Shown here: positions 17,331 through 26,454 of the stretch, piece after piece
How the letters are laid out: every line of letters begins with the position of its first letter
How positions within the stretch are numbered: the first letter of the stretch is position 1
Source: Cognatishimia sp. SS12
Lineage (GTDB): Bacteria; Pseudomonadota; Alphaproteobacteria; Rhodobacterales; Rhodobacteraceae
Length of the DNA: 64,000 bases
Reading direction: 5' to 3'
Assembly: GCF_028369055.1 (NCBI RefSeq)
Contig: NZ_JAQNCZ010000001.1
Span: forward strand, 1 to 64,000
Position numbers and translations under genes: made by a program
Notes under the pieces: generated by a model
The model's database searches: none
What the model saw: only the letters and a program-made list of their open reading frames with translations
Told to the model about the DNA's origin: nothing

Positions 17331-18083
17331 TCAGCGCTGCCGCCGCATCAGATAGATATCCATGATCCAGCCGTTCGCCTCGCGGGCGGCTTTTCTTTGG
17401 GTGACGATGTCTTGGGCCACCTCAGCCAGTGGGCCCGCAACCAGAATTTGCTGCGGCATGCCCACATAGCCGCCCCACCAGATGTCGATGCCTTCGGGGG
17501 CAAGGGTCTGAAAGGCGCAAGCGCCATCCAGCATCACGGCAACGGTATCGGCTCCGTCGGGCCAGCCGTGATCGCGCAGCTGCCGCCCGGTGGTGATGAT
17601 CACCGGCGCGCCCAGTTCATTTAGCGGGATAGCATGGGCTGCGGTCAGCATCTGCAGAGAGGTGATGCCCGGCACCACATCAACGTCTGTCTGCAAGCCA
17701 TGCGCCGCCAGCCGCGCCGCAATCCGCAACGTGCTGTCATAAAGCGAGGGATCCCCCCAGACCATCAGCGCGACATGGCTGTTGTCGCCGCCATGGGTCT
17801 TGATCAGATCGGCCCAGATTGTGGCCAGCGCATCATGCCACTGATTGACGCCGTCCAGATATTTGGGCGCATCCGCATCGCGCACCGGATAGTCAAATTC
17901 CGCCACCTTTGGCGCGGCACGCAGCTGGTCGCGCAGCATCGTGCGGCGCAGCTCGGCCAGTGCGGATTTCTCCGCGCCCTTGCGCGGCAGCAGGATCAGA
18001 TCAGCGGCCCCCAGCGTTTTAATCGCCTGCAGTGTCAGATGATCCGGGTTGCCAGAACCGATGCCCACAAGCGACAGGCGCAT
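17331..18083 (-). CDS. cobF: CobF, precorrin-6A synthase (deacetylating)
   Basis: 250 residues of the tetrapyrrole methylase fold: LSLVGIGSGNPDHLTLQAI at the start, VALMVWGDPSLYDST and VDVVPGITSLQML. CobF methylates C-1 and removes the acetyl group in the aerobic corrin pathway; the anaerobic pathway lacks it. ATG 18083 is two bases after the cobA stop; a TTG six bases earlier is less likely. It is the last gene of the minus-strand cobalamin operon. Confidence 0.93.
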   Translation of the reverse strand: MRLSLVGIGSGNPDHLTLQAIKTLGAADLILLPRKGAEKSALAELRRTMLRDQLRAAPKVAEFDYPVRDADAPKYLDGVNQWHDALATIWADLIKTHGGDNSHVALMVWGDPSLYDSTLRIAARLAAHGLQTDVDVVPGITSLQMLTAAHAIPLNELGAPVIITTGRQLRDHGWPDGADTVAVMLDGACAFQTLAPEGIDIWWGGYVGMPQQILVAGPLAEVAQDIVTQRKAAREANGWIMDIYLMRRQR

Positions 18084-18085
18084 GC

Positions 18086-18805
18086 TCAACTCTCCGCCAA
18101 TTCGCCGAAAAGGATCAGGCCGGGCGCGCTGCTGATTTCGCTCTTTAGCGTTTCCGCCAGCTCGGCCATGGTGGTCCGCGTCAGGCTTTGGTCGGCATGG
18201 CTGACGTTTTCGGCCAGCAGGGCCGGGCAGTCGCGACGCAGCCCGCTGGCAAAGAGTTTCTCGGCCAGCTCGGGAAAGGTGCGTTTGGGCATGAACAATA
18301 CCGTGGTGGCCCCCGGATCGGCCAGTGCTTGCAAATTGAGATCACCAGGCAGGGCCCCGGCCACGTCGTGACCCGTCACAAATTGCACCCGCCGCGCCAC
18401 CAGCCGCCGCGTCAGCGGGATCCCCGCCGCCGCAGCCGCCGCGCAGGCCGAAGTGACGCCTGGGATGATCTCGAACCCGACGCTCGCCGCTTTGAGCGCG
18501 GTCAACTCTTCTTCGAGGCGGCCAAAAATGCCGCTATCGCCGGATTTCAACCGCACCACATGCGCCCCGTCCTTGGCATAATCCACCAACAACTGGCTGA
18601 CATGATCCTGTTTTGGCGAGGGGCGGCCCGCGCGTTTGCCCACACCAACAAGGTCGGCATCGGGTTTGGCATGTTCCAAAATCGCCCCCGCGCTCAGGTC
18701 GTCAAACAGGATGGCATCGGCCTTTTGCAGCCGATCCACCGCCTTGACGGTCAAAAGCTCGGGGTCGCCGGGACCGGAACTGACAAAGCTGACAAAGCCG
18801 CTCAT
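18086..18805 (-). CDS. cobA: CobA, uroporphyrinogen-III C-methyltransferase
   Basis: 239 residues. FVSSGPGDPELLTVKAV, VGVGKRAG, VRLKSGDSGIFGR and FEIIPGVTSACAAAAAAGIPLT are the SUMT motifs. It makes precorrin-2 from uroporphyrinogen III with two SAM. It is a free-standing SUMT without the CysG dehydrogenase/ferrochelatase part, as expected for corrin synthesis. It overlaps cobB by four bases. Confidence 0.95.
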   Translation of the reverse strand: MSGFVSFVSSGPGDPELLTVKAVDRLQKADAILFDDLSAGAILEHAKPDADLVGVGKRAGRPSPKQDHVSQLLVDYAKDGAHVVRLKSGDSGIFGRLEEELTALKAASVGFEIIPGVTSACAAAAAAGIPLTRRLVARRVQFVTGHDVAGALPGDLNLQALADPGATTVLFMPKRTFPELAEKLFASGLRRDCPALLAENVSHADQSLTRTTMAELAETLKSEISSAPGLILFGELAES

Positions 18806-20118
18806 GATGTTGCCTCAGAAATCAGGTGGAAAAACGTGCCGGTGACATGGCCGCGATGAGAACCGGTTTCAGGCACCGGGTTGCCATCCGCGTCGCCGAC
18901 CTGCGCCAAGGGCGCATCTGGTTCTTCCAGAATGGTGGAATAGTGAAACTCATGCCCGCGCAGGCGCGCGACTGCGGCGTGGCCGGGCAGGGGCGCGTTG
19001 AGCACGGCCTGCCTATACCCGAGATGGAATTTGCGCTTTTCATAAGATGTGACAAGGCCGAGCAGGCCAAGCATCTCATGCCGGGTGCCGCTTTTGTCGA
19101 TCAGCGCGCTGCCAAGCGCCATATAGCCCCCGCATTCGCCGTGCACGGGTTTGCTGGCCGCATGGCGGTGCATACCCGCCCGAAAGCCTTGCGCTGCCGC
19201 CAATGTACCCGCGTGCAGCTCGGGATAGCCGCCGGGCAGCCAGACCAGATCCGCCGTGGCATCCGGCGCCTCGTCTGCGAGCGGGGAAAACGGCAGAATT
19301 TCTGCGCCATGGGCCCGCCAGCCTTCCACAAGATGCGGGTAGGTAAAGCTAAAGGCGGCGTCCTGCGCCAAGGCGATGCGTTGCGCGGGCGGTTTGGGCA
19401 GTTGGCCCGCCGGGGCCGGGCGCGACGCAGCGGCTGCCTTGATGGCGGCCAGATCGACGTTCTCGCGCAGGAAGTCGGCATAGCCCTGAATGGCGGCCTC
19501 GAGGTCAGGGTGCTCCACAGCTTGGATGAGGCCCAGGTGCCGCTCGGGCAGGGCAAGGTCGCCGCGCCGCGGCAGCACGCCCAGGACATTCATGCCGGCC
19601 CTGTCCATGCCCAGACGGGCCAACCGTTCGTGCCGGGGGCTGGCGCAGCGGTTCAGGATCACCCCGGCAAACGGCAGATCTGGATTGTATGCGCGAAAGC
19701 CAAGCGCCGTGGCCGCCGCAGATTGCGCCTGCCCACCGATATCGAGCACCAGAACAACGGGCCACCCCATGGCCTGCGCGGTTTCGGCGGAGGAACCAAA
19801 ACCGCATTCCCCGCCTGTGGCCACACCGTCAAACAGCCCCATGGAGCCTTCGGCCACGACGATATCCGCGCCCTGCGCCTCAGCGCTGATGCCGCCGATC
19901 AGACCCTCGGGCATCGCCCAGGTATCAAGGTTGAACGAAGGTCGCCCCGCAGCGGCGCGATGAAAGGCCGGGTCAATGTAGTCCGGGCCGGACTTAAACG
20001 GTTGGACCTTCAGCCCATCATCTGCCAGCGCGCGCAGCAGCCCCAGCATCACCGTGGTTTTGCCGGTGCCCGAGGAAGGGGCAGAGATCAGCAGCCCGGG
20101 GGGCATATCATGCAGCAT
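18802..20118 (-). CDS. cobB: CobB, hydrogenobyrinic acid a,c-diamide synthase
   Basis: 438 residues. The N-terminal dethiobiotin-synthetase-like ATPase has LLISAPSSGTGKTTVMLGLL; GSMGLFDGVA follows. The C-terminal glutamine amidotransferase domain has VHGECGGYMALG with the catalytic cysteine. It amidates side chains a and c before cobalt insertion in the aerobic route. ATG 20118 is two bases after the cobM stop. Confidence 0.94.
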   Translation of the reverse strand: MLHDMPPGLLISAPSSGTGKTTVMLGLLRALADDGLKVQPFKSGPDYIDPAFHRAAAGRPSFNLDTWAMPEGLIGGISAEAQGADIVVAEGSMGLFDGVATGGECGFGSSAETAQAMGWPVVLVLDIGGQAQSAAATALGFRAYNPDLPFAGVILNRCASPRHERLARLGMDRAGMNVLGVLPRRGDLALPERHLGLIQAVEHPDLEAAIQGYADFLRENVDLAAIKAAAASRPAPAGQLPKPPAQRIALAQDAAFSFTYPHLVEGWRAHGAEILPFSPLADEAPDATADLVWLPGGYPELHAGTLAAAQGFRAGMHRHAASKPVHGECGGYMALGSALIDKSGTRHEMLGLLGLVTSYEKRKFHLGYRQAVLNAPLPGHAAVARLRGHEFHYSTILEEPDAPLAQVGDADGNPVPETGSHRGHVTGTFFHLISEATS

Positions 20119-20120
20119 GG

Positions 20121-20915
20121 TCAATCGTCCCCATGTTTCCAATCCGCCCAACTGCTGTCTGCCGTCTGGGGGCGATAGCGGCGGTCGTAATCTGCGGCGT
20201 AAAGGCAGCTTTCCTCAAACCCGTCGCCCGCCAATGCCGGACCCACCAGAATGAGCGCGGTGCGGCTGATGTGCTCTGGCACATCGGCCTGCAGGGTCGC
20301 AAGCGTGCTGCGGATGATCTCTTGGTCAGGCCAGCTGGCGCGATAGACCACCGCAACCGGACAATCGGACCCATACTGCGGGGTCAGCGCCGCCACCACA
20401 TTGGCGAGATTGCCAATGGAAAGGTGAATGGCCAGCGTCGCGCCGGTGGCGGCAAAATTGGCCAGGGTCTCGCCCTCGGGCATCGCAGAGGCGCGGCCGG
20501 GCGTGCGTGTCAGCACCACGGATTGCGCCAGCCCCGGCAGGGTCAGCTCGCTGCCAAGCGCCGCTGCAGCGGCGGCAAAGCTGGGCACGCCGGGGGTGAC
20601 AGAAACTGGGATGCCCTCCGCTTTCAGGCGGCGGATCTGCTCGCCCATAGCGGACCAGACCGAAAGATCGCCTGAATGGAGCCGCGCGACATCCTGCCCG
20701 GCGTCATGCGCCGCTTTGCATTCGGCGACAATCGCGTCAAGATCCAAGGGGGCTGTATTCACGATACGTGCGCCGTCAGGACAATGGCGCAGCAGCGCCT
20801 CGGGCACCAGTGACCCCGCATAAAGGCAGACCGGGCAGGCGGCAATCAGGTCACGCCCGCGCAGGGTGATCAGATCAGCAGCGCCAGGGCCGGCGCCGAT
20901 AAAGTGAACGGTCAT
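20121..20915 (-). CDS. cobM: CobM, precorrin-4 C11-methyltransferase
   Basis: 264 residues: [50 protein letters not shown] and [16 protein letters not shown], all diagnostic of CobM/CbiF. It methylates C-11 to give precorrin-5. It overlaps cobE by four bases. The C-terminal tail past residue 245 is variable. Confidence 0.95.
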   Translation of the reverse strand: MTVHFIGAGPGAADLITLRGRDLIAACPVCLYAGSLVPEALLRHCPDGARIVNTAPLDLDAIVAECKAAHDAGQDVARLHSGDLSVWSAMGEQIRRLKAEGIPVSVTPGVPSFAAAAAALGSELTLPGLAQSVVLTRTPGRASAMPEGETLANFAATGATLAIHLSIGNLANVVAALTPQYGSDCPVAVVYRASWPDQEIIRSTLATLQADVPEHISRTALILVGPALAGDGFEESCLYAADYDRRYRPQTADSSWADWKHGDD

Positions 20916-21274
20916 TTTTCGGTCCTCTGGGCAAGGGCGCATGTCGCCAGCCGATCACCAGAGATATGGCGCTTCGCCATCAAACGCGCGCCTGCACCGG
21001 CCGCCGCCAGCGCGCAGGCTTCGGCAACGCTGCCGGTGCCGCGTTTTTCCTGCACTTTTGCGGATTGCGTTGCGGTTGTCATCGCCTGCATGTCAGCGAG
21101 TGTGACCAGATGCACCGGCAAGCCAAGCGTCTCGGCCAATTGTTTGAAGCAAAGCGCGCCCGCCTTGTCATCCAAAACGGCAATCGCATCGGCATCGCCG
21201 CCTAAACGTTGATAGGCGTCACGCAGGCTGCTCGCGGTTGCCTCCTGCCGAAAACCGAACCCAGCGATGATCAT
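20912..21274 (-). CDS. cobE: CobE, cobalamin biosynthesis protein (CbiG C-terminal domain family)
   Basis: 120 residues. It begins [20 protein letters not shown], as in CobE/CbiG-C, and ends with a glycine/alanine-rich [12 protein letters not shown] stretch. CobE accompanies aerobic corrin synthesis; its exact step is not settled. The ATG sits in the cobL stop (ATGA), and the 3' end overlaps cobM. Confidence 0.85.
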   Translation of the reverse strand: MIIAGFGFRQEATASSLRDAYQRLGGDADAIAVLDDKAGALCFKQLAETLGLPVHLVTLADMQAMTTATQSAKVQEKRGTGSVAEACALAAAGAGARLMAKRHISGDRLATCALAQRTEK

Positions 21275-22464
21275 AAGGTGACACTCCATTGAATGATGGG
21301 ATAGCTGGCTTTCCAGCCCCGTTTGCGCCCCAGTGGTTGGCTTTCGCTTATCTCAATCCGCTGCAGCGTTCCAGCTTTGGCTGCATGCCAGTGCGTCAAA
21401 AGCGCTTCGGCTTCCAGTGTGACCCCATTGGCGACAAGCCGCGTGCCTTGGGGCAGCGCCTCCCAGAGATAGTCGAGCATCTCTGCGCTGATGCCGCCGC
21501 CGATGAACACCGCGTCGGGCAGGCGCAAGCCCTCTAGGGCCTCGGGCGCAACGCCGGTTGTCACCGTGAGGGGCAGGCCAAAGCGCGCGGCATTCCGGGT
21601 TATACGCTCGGCCCGCTCAGCGCTCATTTCGATAGCATCGGCGGTCATGTTTGGCGCGCTCATCAGCCATTCCAGCGCGATAGAGCCTGAACCGCCGCCA
21701 ATGTCCCAAAGGTGTTCGCCGGGTCTTGGCGCAAGGGCCGAGAGCGTCAGCGCGCGCACTGGGCGCTTGGTGATTTGGCCATCGTGCTCAAACAGCCCGT
21801 CTGGCCGCCCGCTGGCCAGCGGCATAACAAGGCCGTCCCCCGCCACCTCAAGACCGACCACGACCGGGTGTTGCACGTCGGTGGGCACATCGGCGGCGGT
21901 GCAACGGCGGCAACGTTCGCGCGGCCCGCCCAGCGCTTCGAGAATATGCACCGTGGTTGCGCCAAATCCCGCGCCCTCAAGCCAGGCCGCGAGCGCAGCC
22001 ACCGCAGGCCCGTCGCGCAGGGTCACAAAGATCTGTGCGCCGGGATAAAGCGCGCTGCGCAATTTGGCAAAGGGGGCGGCATGCAGGCCAAAACAGCGGG
22101 TGCGCTCCAGCGGCCAGCCGAGCCGCGCGGCGGCGAGTGACATAGAGCCCGCCGCTGGCAGCGCGCGCCATTCGGAGGGCGCGAGCTCTTGGGTTAATGT
22201 GCTGCCCGCGCCGTGCCAAAACGGATCGCCGGAGGCAAGGGCCACAACCCTGCGCCCGCGCAGGGCCATCAGCTGCGCGACCCCCTTGGCATAGGGGACC
22301 GGCCATGTGACCAGCTCGGCGTCAAGGGGGGGCAGAAGCGCGATGTGCCGCGCCGCGCCCATGATGATTTCGGCGTTTTTCAAAGCCGCAAGGCTTGCAG
22401 GCGGCAGCCCATCCGGGCCATCTTCGCCCAAACCGACGATGGTTAACCAGGGCGTATCAGACAT
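21271..22464 (-). CDS. cobL: CobL, precorrin-6Y C5,15-methyltransferase (decarboxylating)
   Basis: 397 residues in two domains. The N-terminal CbiE-like methylase has LTIVGLGEDGPDGLPPAS and VALASGDPFWHGAGSTL. The C-terminal CbiT-like domain has LWDIGGGSGSIALEWLM for SAM. Together they methylate C-5 and C-15 and decarboxylate the C-12 acetate. GAGGAG lies about ten bases before the ATG. That start codon lies in the same CATG as the cobK start on the other strand, so any promoter of its own would have to lie inside cobK. Confidence 0.95.
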   Translation of the reverse strand: MSDTPWLTIVGLGEDGPDGLPPASLAALKNAEIIMGAARHIALLPPLDAELVTWPVPYAKGVAQLMALRGRRVVALASGDPFWHGAGSTLTQELAPSEWRALPAAGSMSLAAARLGWPLERTRCFGLHAAPFAKLRSALYPGAQIFVTLRDGPAVAALAAWLEGAGFGATTVHILEALGGPRERCRRCTAADVPTDVQHPVVVGLEVAGDGLVMPLASGRPDGLFEHDGQITKRPVRALTLSALAPRPGEHLWDIGGGSGSIALEWLMSAPNMTADAIEMSAERAERITRNAARFGLPLTVTTGVAPEALEGLRLPDAVFIGGGISAEMLDYLWEALPQGTRLVANGVTLEAEALLTHWHAAKAGTLQRIEISESQPLGRKRGWKASYPIIQWSVTL

Positions 22465-23221
22465 GGCGCAGCATCTCCTCATTCTGGGTGGCACCAGCGA
22501 AGCCAGCGCGCTCGCCGCGCGGCTGGCACAGGAAAATGTGCCCGCGATTTTCAGCTATGCGGGCCGCGTGGCGCGCCCGCGCGCACAGCCCCTGCCGACA
22601 CGACATGGTGGGTTTGGCGGTGTCAAAGGCCTCGCAGCGTTTCTGCGCGATAACGCCATCAGCCATGTGGTCGATGCCACACATCCCTTTGCGGCGCAGA
22701 TGAGCTGGAATGCCTATCACGCTTGCGCCGAGCTCGGCGTGCCGCTTGCGGCGCTGACCCGGCCGGCGTGGCAGCCCCAAGCGGGCGATATGTGGCAGCA
22801 GGTGCCCGATATTCCGGCGGCGGTTGCCGCGCTTAGTGGCCCGGCTGAGCGGATCATGCTGGCGCTGGGCCGGATGCATCTGGCTGCGTTTCAGGGCCAG
22901 CCGCAACATCACTATGTGTTGCGCCTGGTGGATGCGCCCGACGCGCCGCCGCCTTTGCCGCATCACACTGTCACCGTGGCGCGCGGGCCGTTTGCCGTGG
23001 CCGATGACATTGCGCTGTTTCGGGAGCATGGGATCGACCGTATTGTCTGCAAAAATGCCGGCGGCAGCGGGGCGGAGGCCAAGCTGCATGCCGCGCGGGC
23101 ACTGGGCCTGCCGGTGGTGATGATCGACCGGCCCGGCCTGCCGCCGCGCGATGAACTGGCAACCCCGGGGGCGGTTATGGACTGGCTGGCGGATCACCCG
23201 GCCACCGAACGCGGCGTGTAA
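22463..23221 (+). CDS. cobK: CobK, precorrin-6A reductase (antisense to the cob operon)
   Basis: 252 residues. HLLILGGTSEASALAARLA at the start, VVDATHPFAAQMS and IDRIVCKNAGGSGAEAKL identify the NADPH-dependent precorrin-6A reductase. It is on the plus strand although all neighbours from cobJ to cobF are on the minus strand. Its ATG shares CATG 22462-22465 with the cobL ATG, and its 3' end overlaps the cobJ 3' end by 28 bases. No clear ribosome-binding site is seen upstream. A long cob operon transcript would run antisense through it. Confidence 0.94.
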   Translation: MAQHLLILGGTSEASALAARLAQENVPAIFSYAGRVARPRAQPLPTRHGGFGGVKGLAAFLRDNAISHVVDATHPFAAQMSWNAYHACAELGVPLAALTRPAWQPQAGDMWQQVPDIPAAVAALSGPAERIMLALGRMHLAAFQGQPQHHYVLRLVDAPDAPPPLPHHTVTVARGPFAVADDIALFREHGIDRIVCKNAGGSGAEAKLHAARALGLPVVMIDRPGLPPRDELATPGAVMDWLADHPATERGV

Positions 23222-23946
23222 ACCAGCGGTGCGCCATCGCGCGGGATGATCCGCGTCTGGGAAGACCCCAGCAGCACGACCGTGCGCATATCAGCCATCT
23301 CGGCTGTGGCCGCGCTGAGCGGCACAATGCGAATGCTTTGATCAGGGCGCGAGACATTGCGGGCAAAAATCATCGGGCGGTCATCGCCGCAGGCCGCCTG
23401 CAGCGTTGCCAGCGCCTTGCCAAAGCCTTCGGGGCGAGATTTTGAGCGCGGGTTGTAAAACGCCATGGCAAAATCTGCCTCCGCCGCAAGGCGCAGGCGC
23501 TTTTCGATCAGGGCCCAGGGTTTCATATTGTCCGACAGGTTGATGGCGCAAAAATCATGGCCAAGCGGCGCACCGCAGGCCGCCGCAGCGGCCAGCATGG
23601 CGGTGATGCCGGGCAGAACGCGAATATCAAGATCGCGCCAGCCCGGATCGCCATGTTCCACCGCTTCCAGCACCGCAGCAGCCATGGCAAAGACCCCCGG
23701 ATCACCAGAGGACACCACCACAACGCATGCTCCCTCTTGCGCGAGGCGCAGCGCATGTTCGGAGCGATCGATTTCTACGCGATTGTCCGACGGATGCAGC
23801 CGCAGACCCGGGCGCGGCGCAATGCGGGCCACATAGGGGATATAGCCGATAATATCCGTGGCTTGGGCAAGCGCTGCGCTGACCTCGGGTGTGATCAGCG
23901 CCTCATCGCCGGGGCCAAGGCCCACCACGGTGACAGATCCGCTCAT
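23194..23946 (-). CDS. cobJ: CobJ, precorrin-3B C17-methyltransferase
   Basis: 250 residues: VTVVGLGPGDEALITPEV, VVVVSSGDPGVFAMA, VLPGITAMLAAAAACGAPLGHDFCAINLSD (read in two parts, about 110-140) and FAMAFYNPRSKSR. It methylates C-17 with ring contraction. It overlaps cobI by four bases at its start and cobK by 28 bases, tail to tail, at its end. Confidence 0.95.
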   Translation of the reverse strand: MSGSVTVVGLGPGDEALITPEVSAALAQATDIIGYIPYVARIAPRPGLRLHPSDNRVEIDRSEHALRLAQEGACVVVVSSGDPGVFAMAAAVLEAVEHGDPGWRDLDIRVLPGITAMLAAAAACGAPLGHDFCAINLSDNMKPWALIEKRLRLAAEADFAMAFYNPRSKSRPEGFGKALATLQAACGDDRPMIFARNVSRPDQSIRIVPLSAATAEMADMRTVVLLGSSQTRIIPRDGAPLVYTPRSVAG

Positions 23947-24668
23947 GGGCGTCGCCCCTGACCATGCACAATGATGATCGAGAAATAGGGCGTTACTTTT
24001 TCGGTCGACTCAGAAAGTTTGCAGACGCTCTGCTGCCCCATCGTGGCATATTGCACCAGATAGGCCGCGTCATATTTGCCGCCCGCCTTGAGCGCGCGCA
24101 CGACCTTGTCAAAATTGGTGCCAATTTTCATGATCACCAGCGCATCGGTGCCGCGGATATGTTTGGTCAACACGTCTTCGCTATGGGTGCCCATCAGCAC
24201 GGTCAACACGTCATCCCCCCAGGTCACGGGCTGGCCCGTCGCCGTCCAAGCCCCGGACATGCCGGTAATGGCCGGGATCACTTCGACCGGAACCTGGTCT
24301 TTGACCCGCGTGTAGATATGCATGAAAGAGCCATAAAAGAACGGATCCCCCTCGCAGAGCACCACAACATCTTCGCCCGCTTTGGCCAGGGCAATCAGAT
24401 GGGCGGTGATTTCGGCGTAAAAGGCCGAGAGCATTGCGTTATAGCGCGGATCATCCAGCGGAATTTCCGTTGTCACCGGATATTCCATGGCAAATTCCAC
24501 GGCCTCAGCCGGGATCATACCCTCAACAATGCTGCGCGCCTGACCCTTGCGGCCCGCCTTGCGGAAAAAGGCGATATGCTTGGCATTTCGGATCAGCCGG
24601 TCCGATTTGACGCTCATCAGCTCTTGATCGCCGGGGCCGAGCCCCACACCATAAATTGTGCCGGTCAT
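23943..24668 (-). CDS. cobI: CobI, precorrin-2 C20-methyltransferase
   Basis: 241 residues: IYGVGLGPGDQELMSVKS, IAFFRKAGRKGQARSI, VVVLCEGDPFFYGSFMHIY and EVIPAITGMSGAW. It methylates C-20 to give precorrin-3A. AAGGA lies six bases before ATG 24668. An ATG six bases earlier overlaps the cobH stop but leaves no room for ribosome binding. Confidence 0.94.
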   Translation of the reverse strand: MTGTIYGVGLGPGDQELMSVKSDRLIRNAKHIAFFRKAGRKGQARSIVEGMIPAEAVEFAMEYPVTTEIPLDDPRYNAMLSAFYAEITAHLIALAKAGEDVVVLCEGDPFFYGSFMHIYTRVKDQVPVEVIPAITGMSGAWTATGQPVTWGDDVLTVLMGTHSEDVLTKHIRGTDALVIMKIGTNFDKVVRALKAGGKYDAAYLVQYATMGQQSVCKLSESTEKVTPYFSIIIVHGQGRRP

Positions 24669-24670
24669 GG

Positions 24671-25300
24671 TCATTCCTTTCGGCTGGCGATGGCATTGAT
24701 CGCGGCGACGGTCATGGCCGAGCCGCCCAAACGCCCCTCCACGATCATGCAGGGAACGGGCTGAGCCGCCCAAAGCGCGTCTTTGCTTTCGCGCGCGCCG
24801 ACAAAGCCGACGGGCAGGCCGATGATCGCGGCCGGGCGCGGGCAGTCGGGATCTTCCAGCATGTTCAAGAGGTGAAAGAGCGCGGTAGGGGCATTGCCAA
24901 TGGCGACAATCGCACCCTCAAGCCGGTCGCGCCACAGCTCCAGCGCGGCGGCCGAACGGGTATTGCCGATTTCAGCGGCCAGCGCATGGATGCCCTCGGC
25001 ATGCAGGGTGCAGATCACCTCGTTGTCTGCGGGCAGACGTGGGCGGGTGACGCCGCCTGAAACCATGCGCGCATCACATAAAATGGGCGCGCCATTTTCC
25101 ATTGCCCGCCGCGCCGTGGCCACCATGCCGGGGGTGAATCTCACGTGCTGCTCCAGCCCGACCATGCCAGCGGCGTGGATCATGCGCACGACCACCTGTT
25201 CTTCGTCCGCGTCAAACCGGGCCAGATCCGCTTCGCGCCGGATGGTGGCAAAGCTTTCATCATAAATGGCTTGGCCGTTCTTTTCGTATTCATAGGGCAT
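24671..25300 (-). CDS. cobH: CobH, precorrin-8X methylmutase
   Basis: 209 residues. VVVRMIHAAGMVGLEQHVRF contains the catalytic histidine (H42). CDARMVSGGVTR and GNAPTALFHLL follow, and PAAIIGLPVGFVGARESKDAL is the family hallmark near the C-terminus. It moves the C-11 methyl to C-12 to form hydrogenobyrinate. The start touches the cobG stop. Confidence 0.95.
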   Translation of the reverse strand: MPYEYEKNGQAIYDESFATIRREADLARFDADEEQVVVRMIHAAGMVGLEQHVRFTPGMVATARRAMENGAPILCDARMVSGGVTRPRLPADNEVICTLHAEGIHALAAEIGNTRSAAALELWRDRLEGAIVAIGNAPTALFHLLNMLEDPDCPRPAAIIGLPVGFVGARESKDALWAAQPVPCMIVEGRLGGSAMTVAAINAIASRKE

Positions 25301-26454
25301 TAGAGGGCTCCGGTCTCGCTTAGGCGGGTCAGAATTTCGGTATCGGTCAGGCCGCGATCGTCCGGGTCATCCCATGGCAGGCCATCGCGGACAAGATCAA
25401 ACCTACCGTCGTGCCCCACCAGAGTCGTGCCCGCGCGGCGGGGGTGGGCGCAGCCTTTGGCACAGCCGCTGATATGCAGACGGCCGCCCGGCAACTGCGG
25501 CGCTTGGGCCATGCGCCGTGCCAATGCATGTGTTTGCACCGTTGCACTGGCGCAAAACGGCGCGCCGGGGCAGGCATGGAGGCGGCGCAGCGGATCGCTT
25601 TCCTGGGTCAGAAGCCCCGGGGGAGGGTCGGCCAAAGGCGCTGCGTCTTCGGTCACGATGAGCCGCCAGGGCGTCACACGCAGCGCGCGGCAGGCGCTTT
25701 TCTCGATGAGATCCGCGAGCGCGGCAGCGTTGATCTGCCCAAAAGCGACGCCATAGGCGGTGCCGCCGGGGCTCAGGCCAGCGGCCAAGGGCGCGCGCGG
25801 TTTCAAAGGCGCGTCGCCTTGCCATTCGGGCGGAAGCTCTGTGGTGGTCAGGTGCCGCGCCATCCGCTTTGCGTCTTGCCCGCCAGAACCAGCAAACCAA
25901 TGCGCAAGCGCTATCAGTTGATCAATGGCATTGGCCTCGGTGACCGCGCGCCCTGTGGCGCAACCCTCGGCGCGCAGGATCAGCCCGCTGCCAGCGCGTT
26001 CAATCCGAAGGTCAGCAGAGGCGTCGCCCAGCATAGGGGCGGCGTCCGCCTCAATTGAGAAGCCGAACTTGGCTGGCAATGCGGGCAGGTCGGTCAGGCG
26101 TGTGATCAACTGTCGGGCCAGCCGTTCGGTCAGGCCGCCCTCGGGCCAATCGGGGGCGACAAGGATATTGCGCCGCGCTTCGATGGCGGGATCGTCTGGC
26201 AGCAAATCCAAATCCACCAGTGCGGTCAGCAGCGTGTCATGCTGCGCCGCATCAACGCCGCGCAACTGGATGTTTGCGCGACTGGTGACGTCGATAATGC
26301 CCGAGCCATAGCGCTGCGCCAGCCCGCAAAGCCCCAGGGCCTGCGCCCGCGTCAGCCGCGCGAGGATGGGGCGAATGCGCACCACCAGCCCATCGCCGGA
26401 CAACATTGGCTGATAGGCACCCGGGCACCAGCCTTTGGCGGTCGGGCGACTCAT
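25300..26454 (-). CDS. cobG: CobG, precorrin-3B synthase
   Basis: 384 residues, related to nitrite and sulfite reductases. RPTAKGWCPGAYQPM opens the first ferredoxin-like half, then GIIDVTSRANIQLRG. The C-terminal CPGAPFCAS and SGCAKGCAHP cysteines bind a 4Fe-4S cluster. It hydroxylates precorrin-3A with oxygen, so the pathway here is the aerobic one. It overlaps cobN by four bases. Confidence 0.93.
   Translation of the reverse strand: MSRPTAKGWCPGAYQPMLSGDGLVVRIRPILARLTRAQALGLCGLAQRYGSGIIDVTSRANIQLRGVDAAQHDTLLTALVDLDLLPDDPAIEARRNILVAPDWPEGGLTERLARQLITRLTDLPALPAKFGFSIEADAAPMLGDASADLRIERAGSGLILRAEGCATGRAVTEANAIDQLIALAHWFAGSGGQDAKRMARHLTTTELPPEWQGDAPLKPRAPLAAGLSPGGTAYGVAFGQINAAALADLIEKSACRALRVTPWRLIVTEDAAPLADPPPGLLTQESDPLRRLHACPGAPFCASATVQTHALARRMAQAPQLPGGRLHISGCAKGCAHPRRAGTTLVGHDGRFDLVRDGLPWDDPDDRGLTDTEILTRLSETGAL

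Noticed and set aside
18826..20178. A 450-residue open frame on the plus strand
   Set aside because: It lies fully antisense to cobB, whose motifs and operon overlaps are clear. Its composition is that of a shadow frame.
22307..22462. Extended N-terminus for cobK
   Set aside because: The frame is open upstream, but CobK proteins begin at HLLILGGTSE, and the extension would lie antisense to the cobL coding region.
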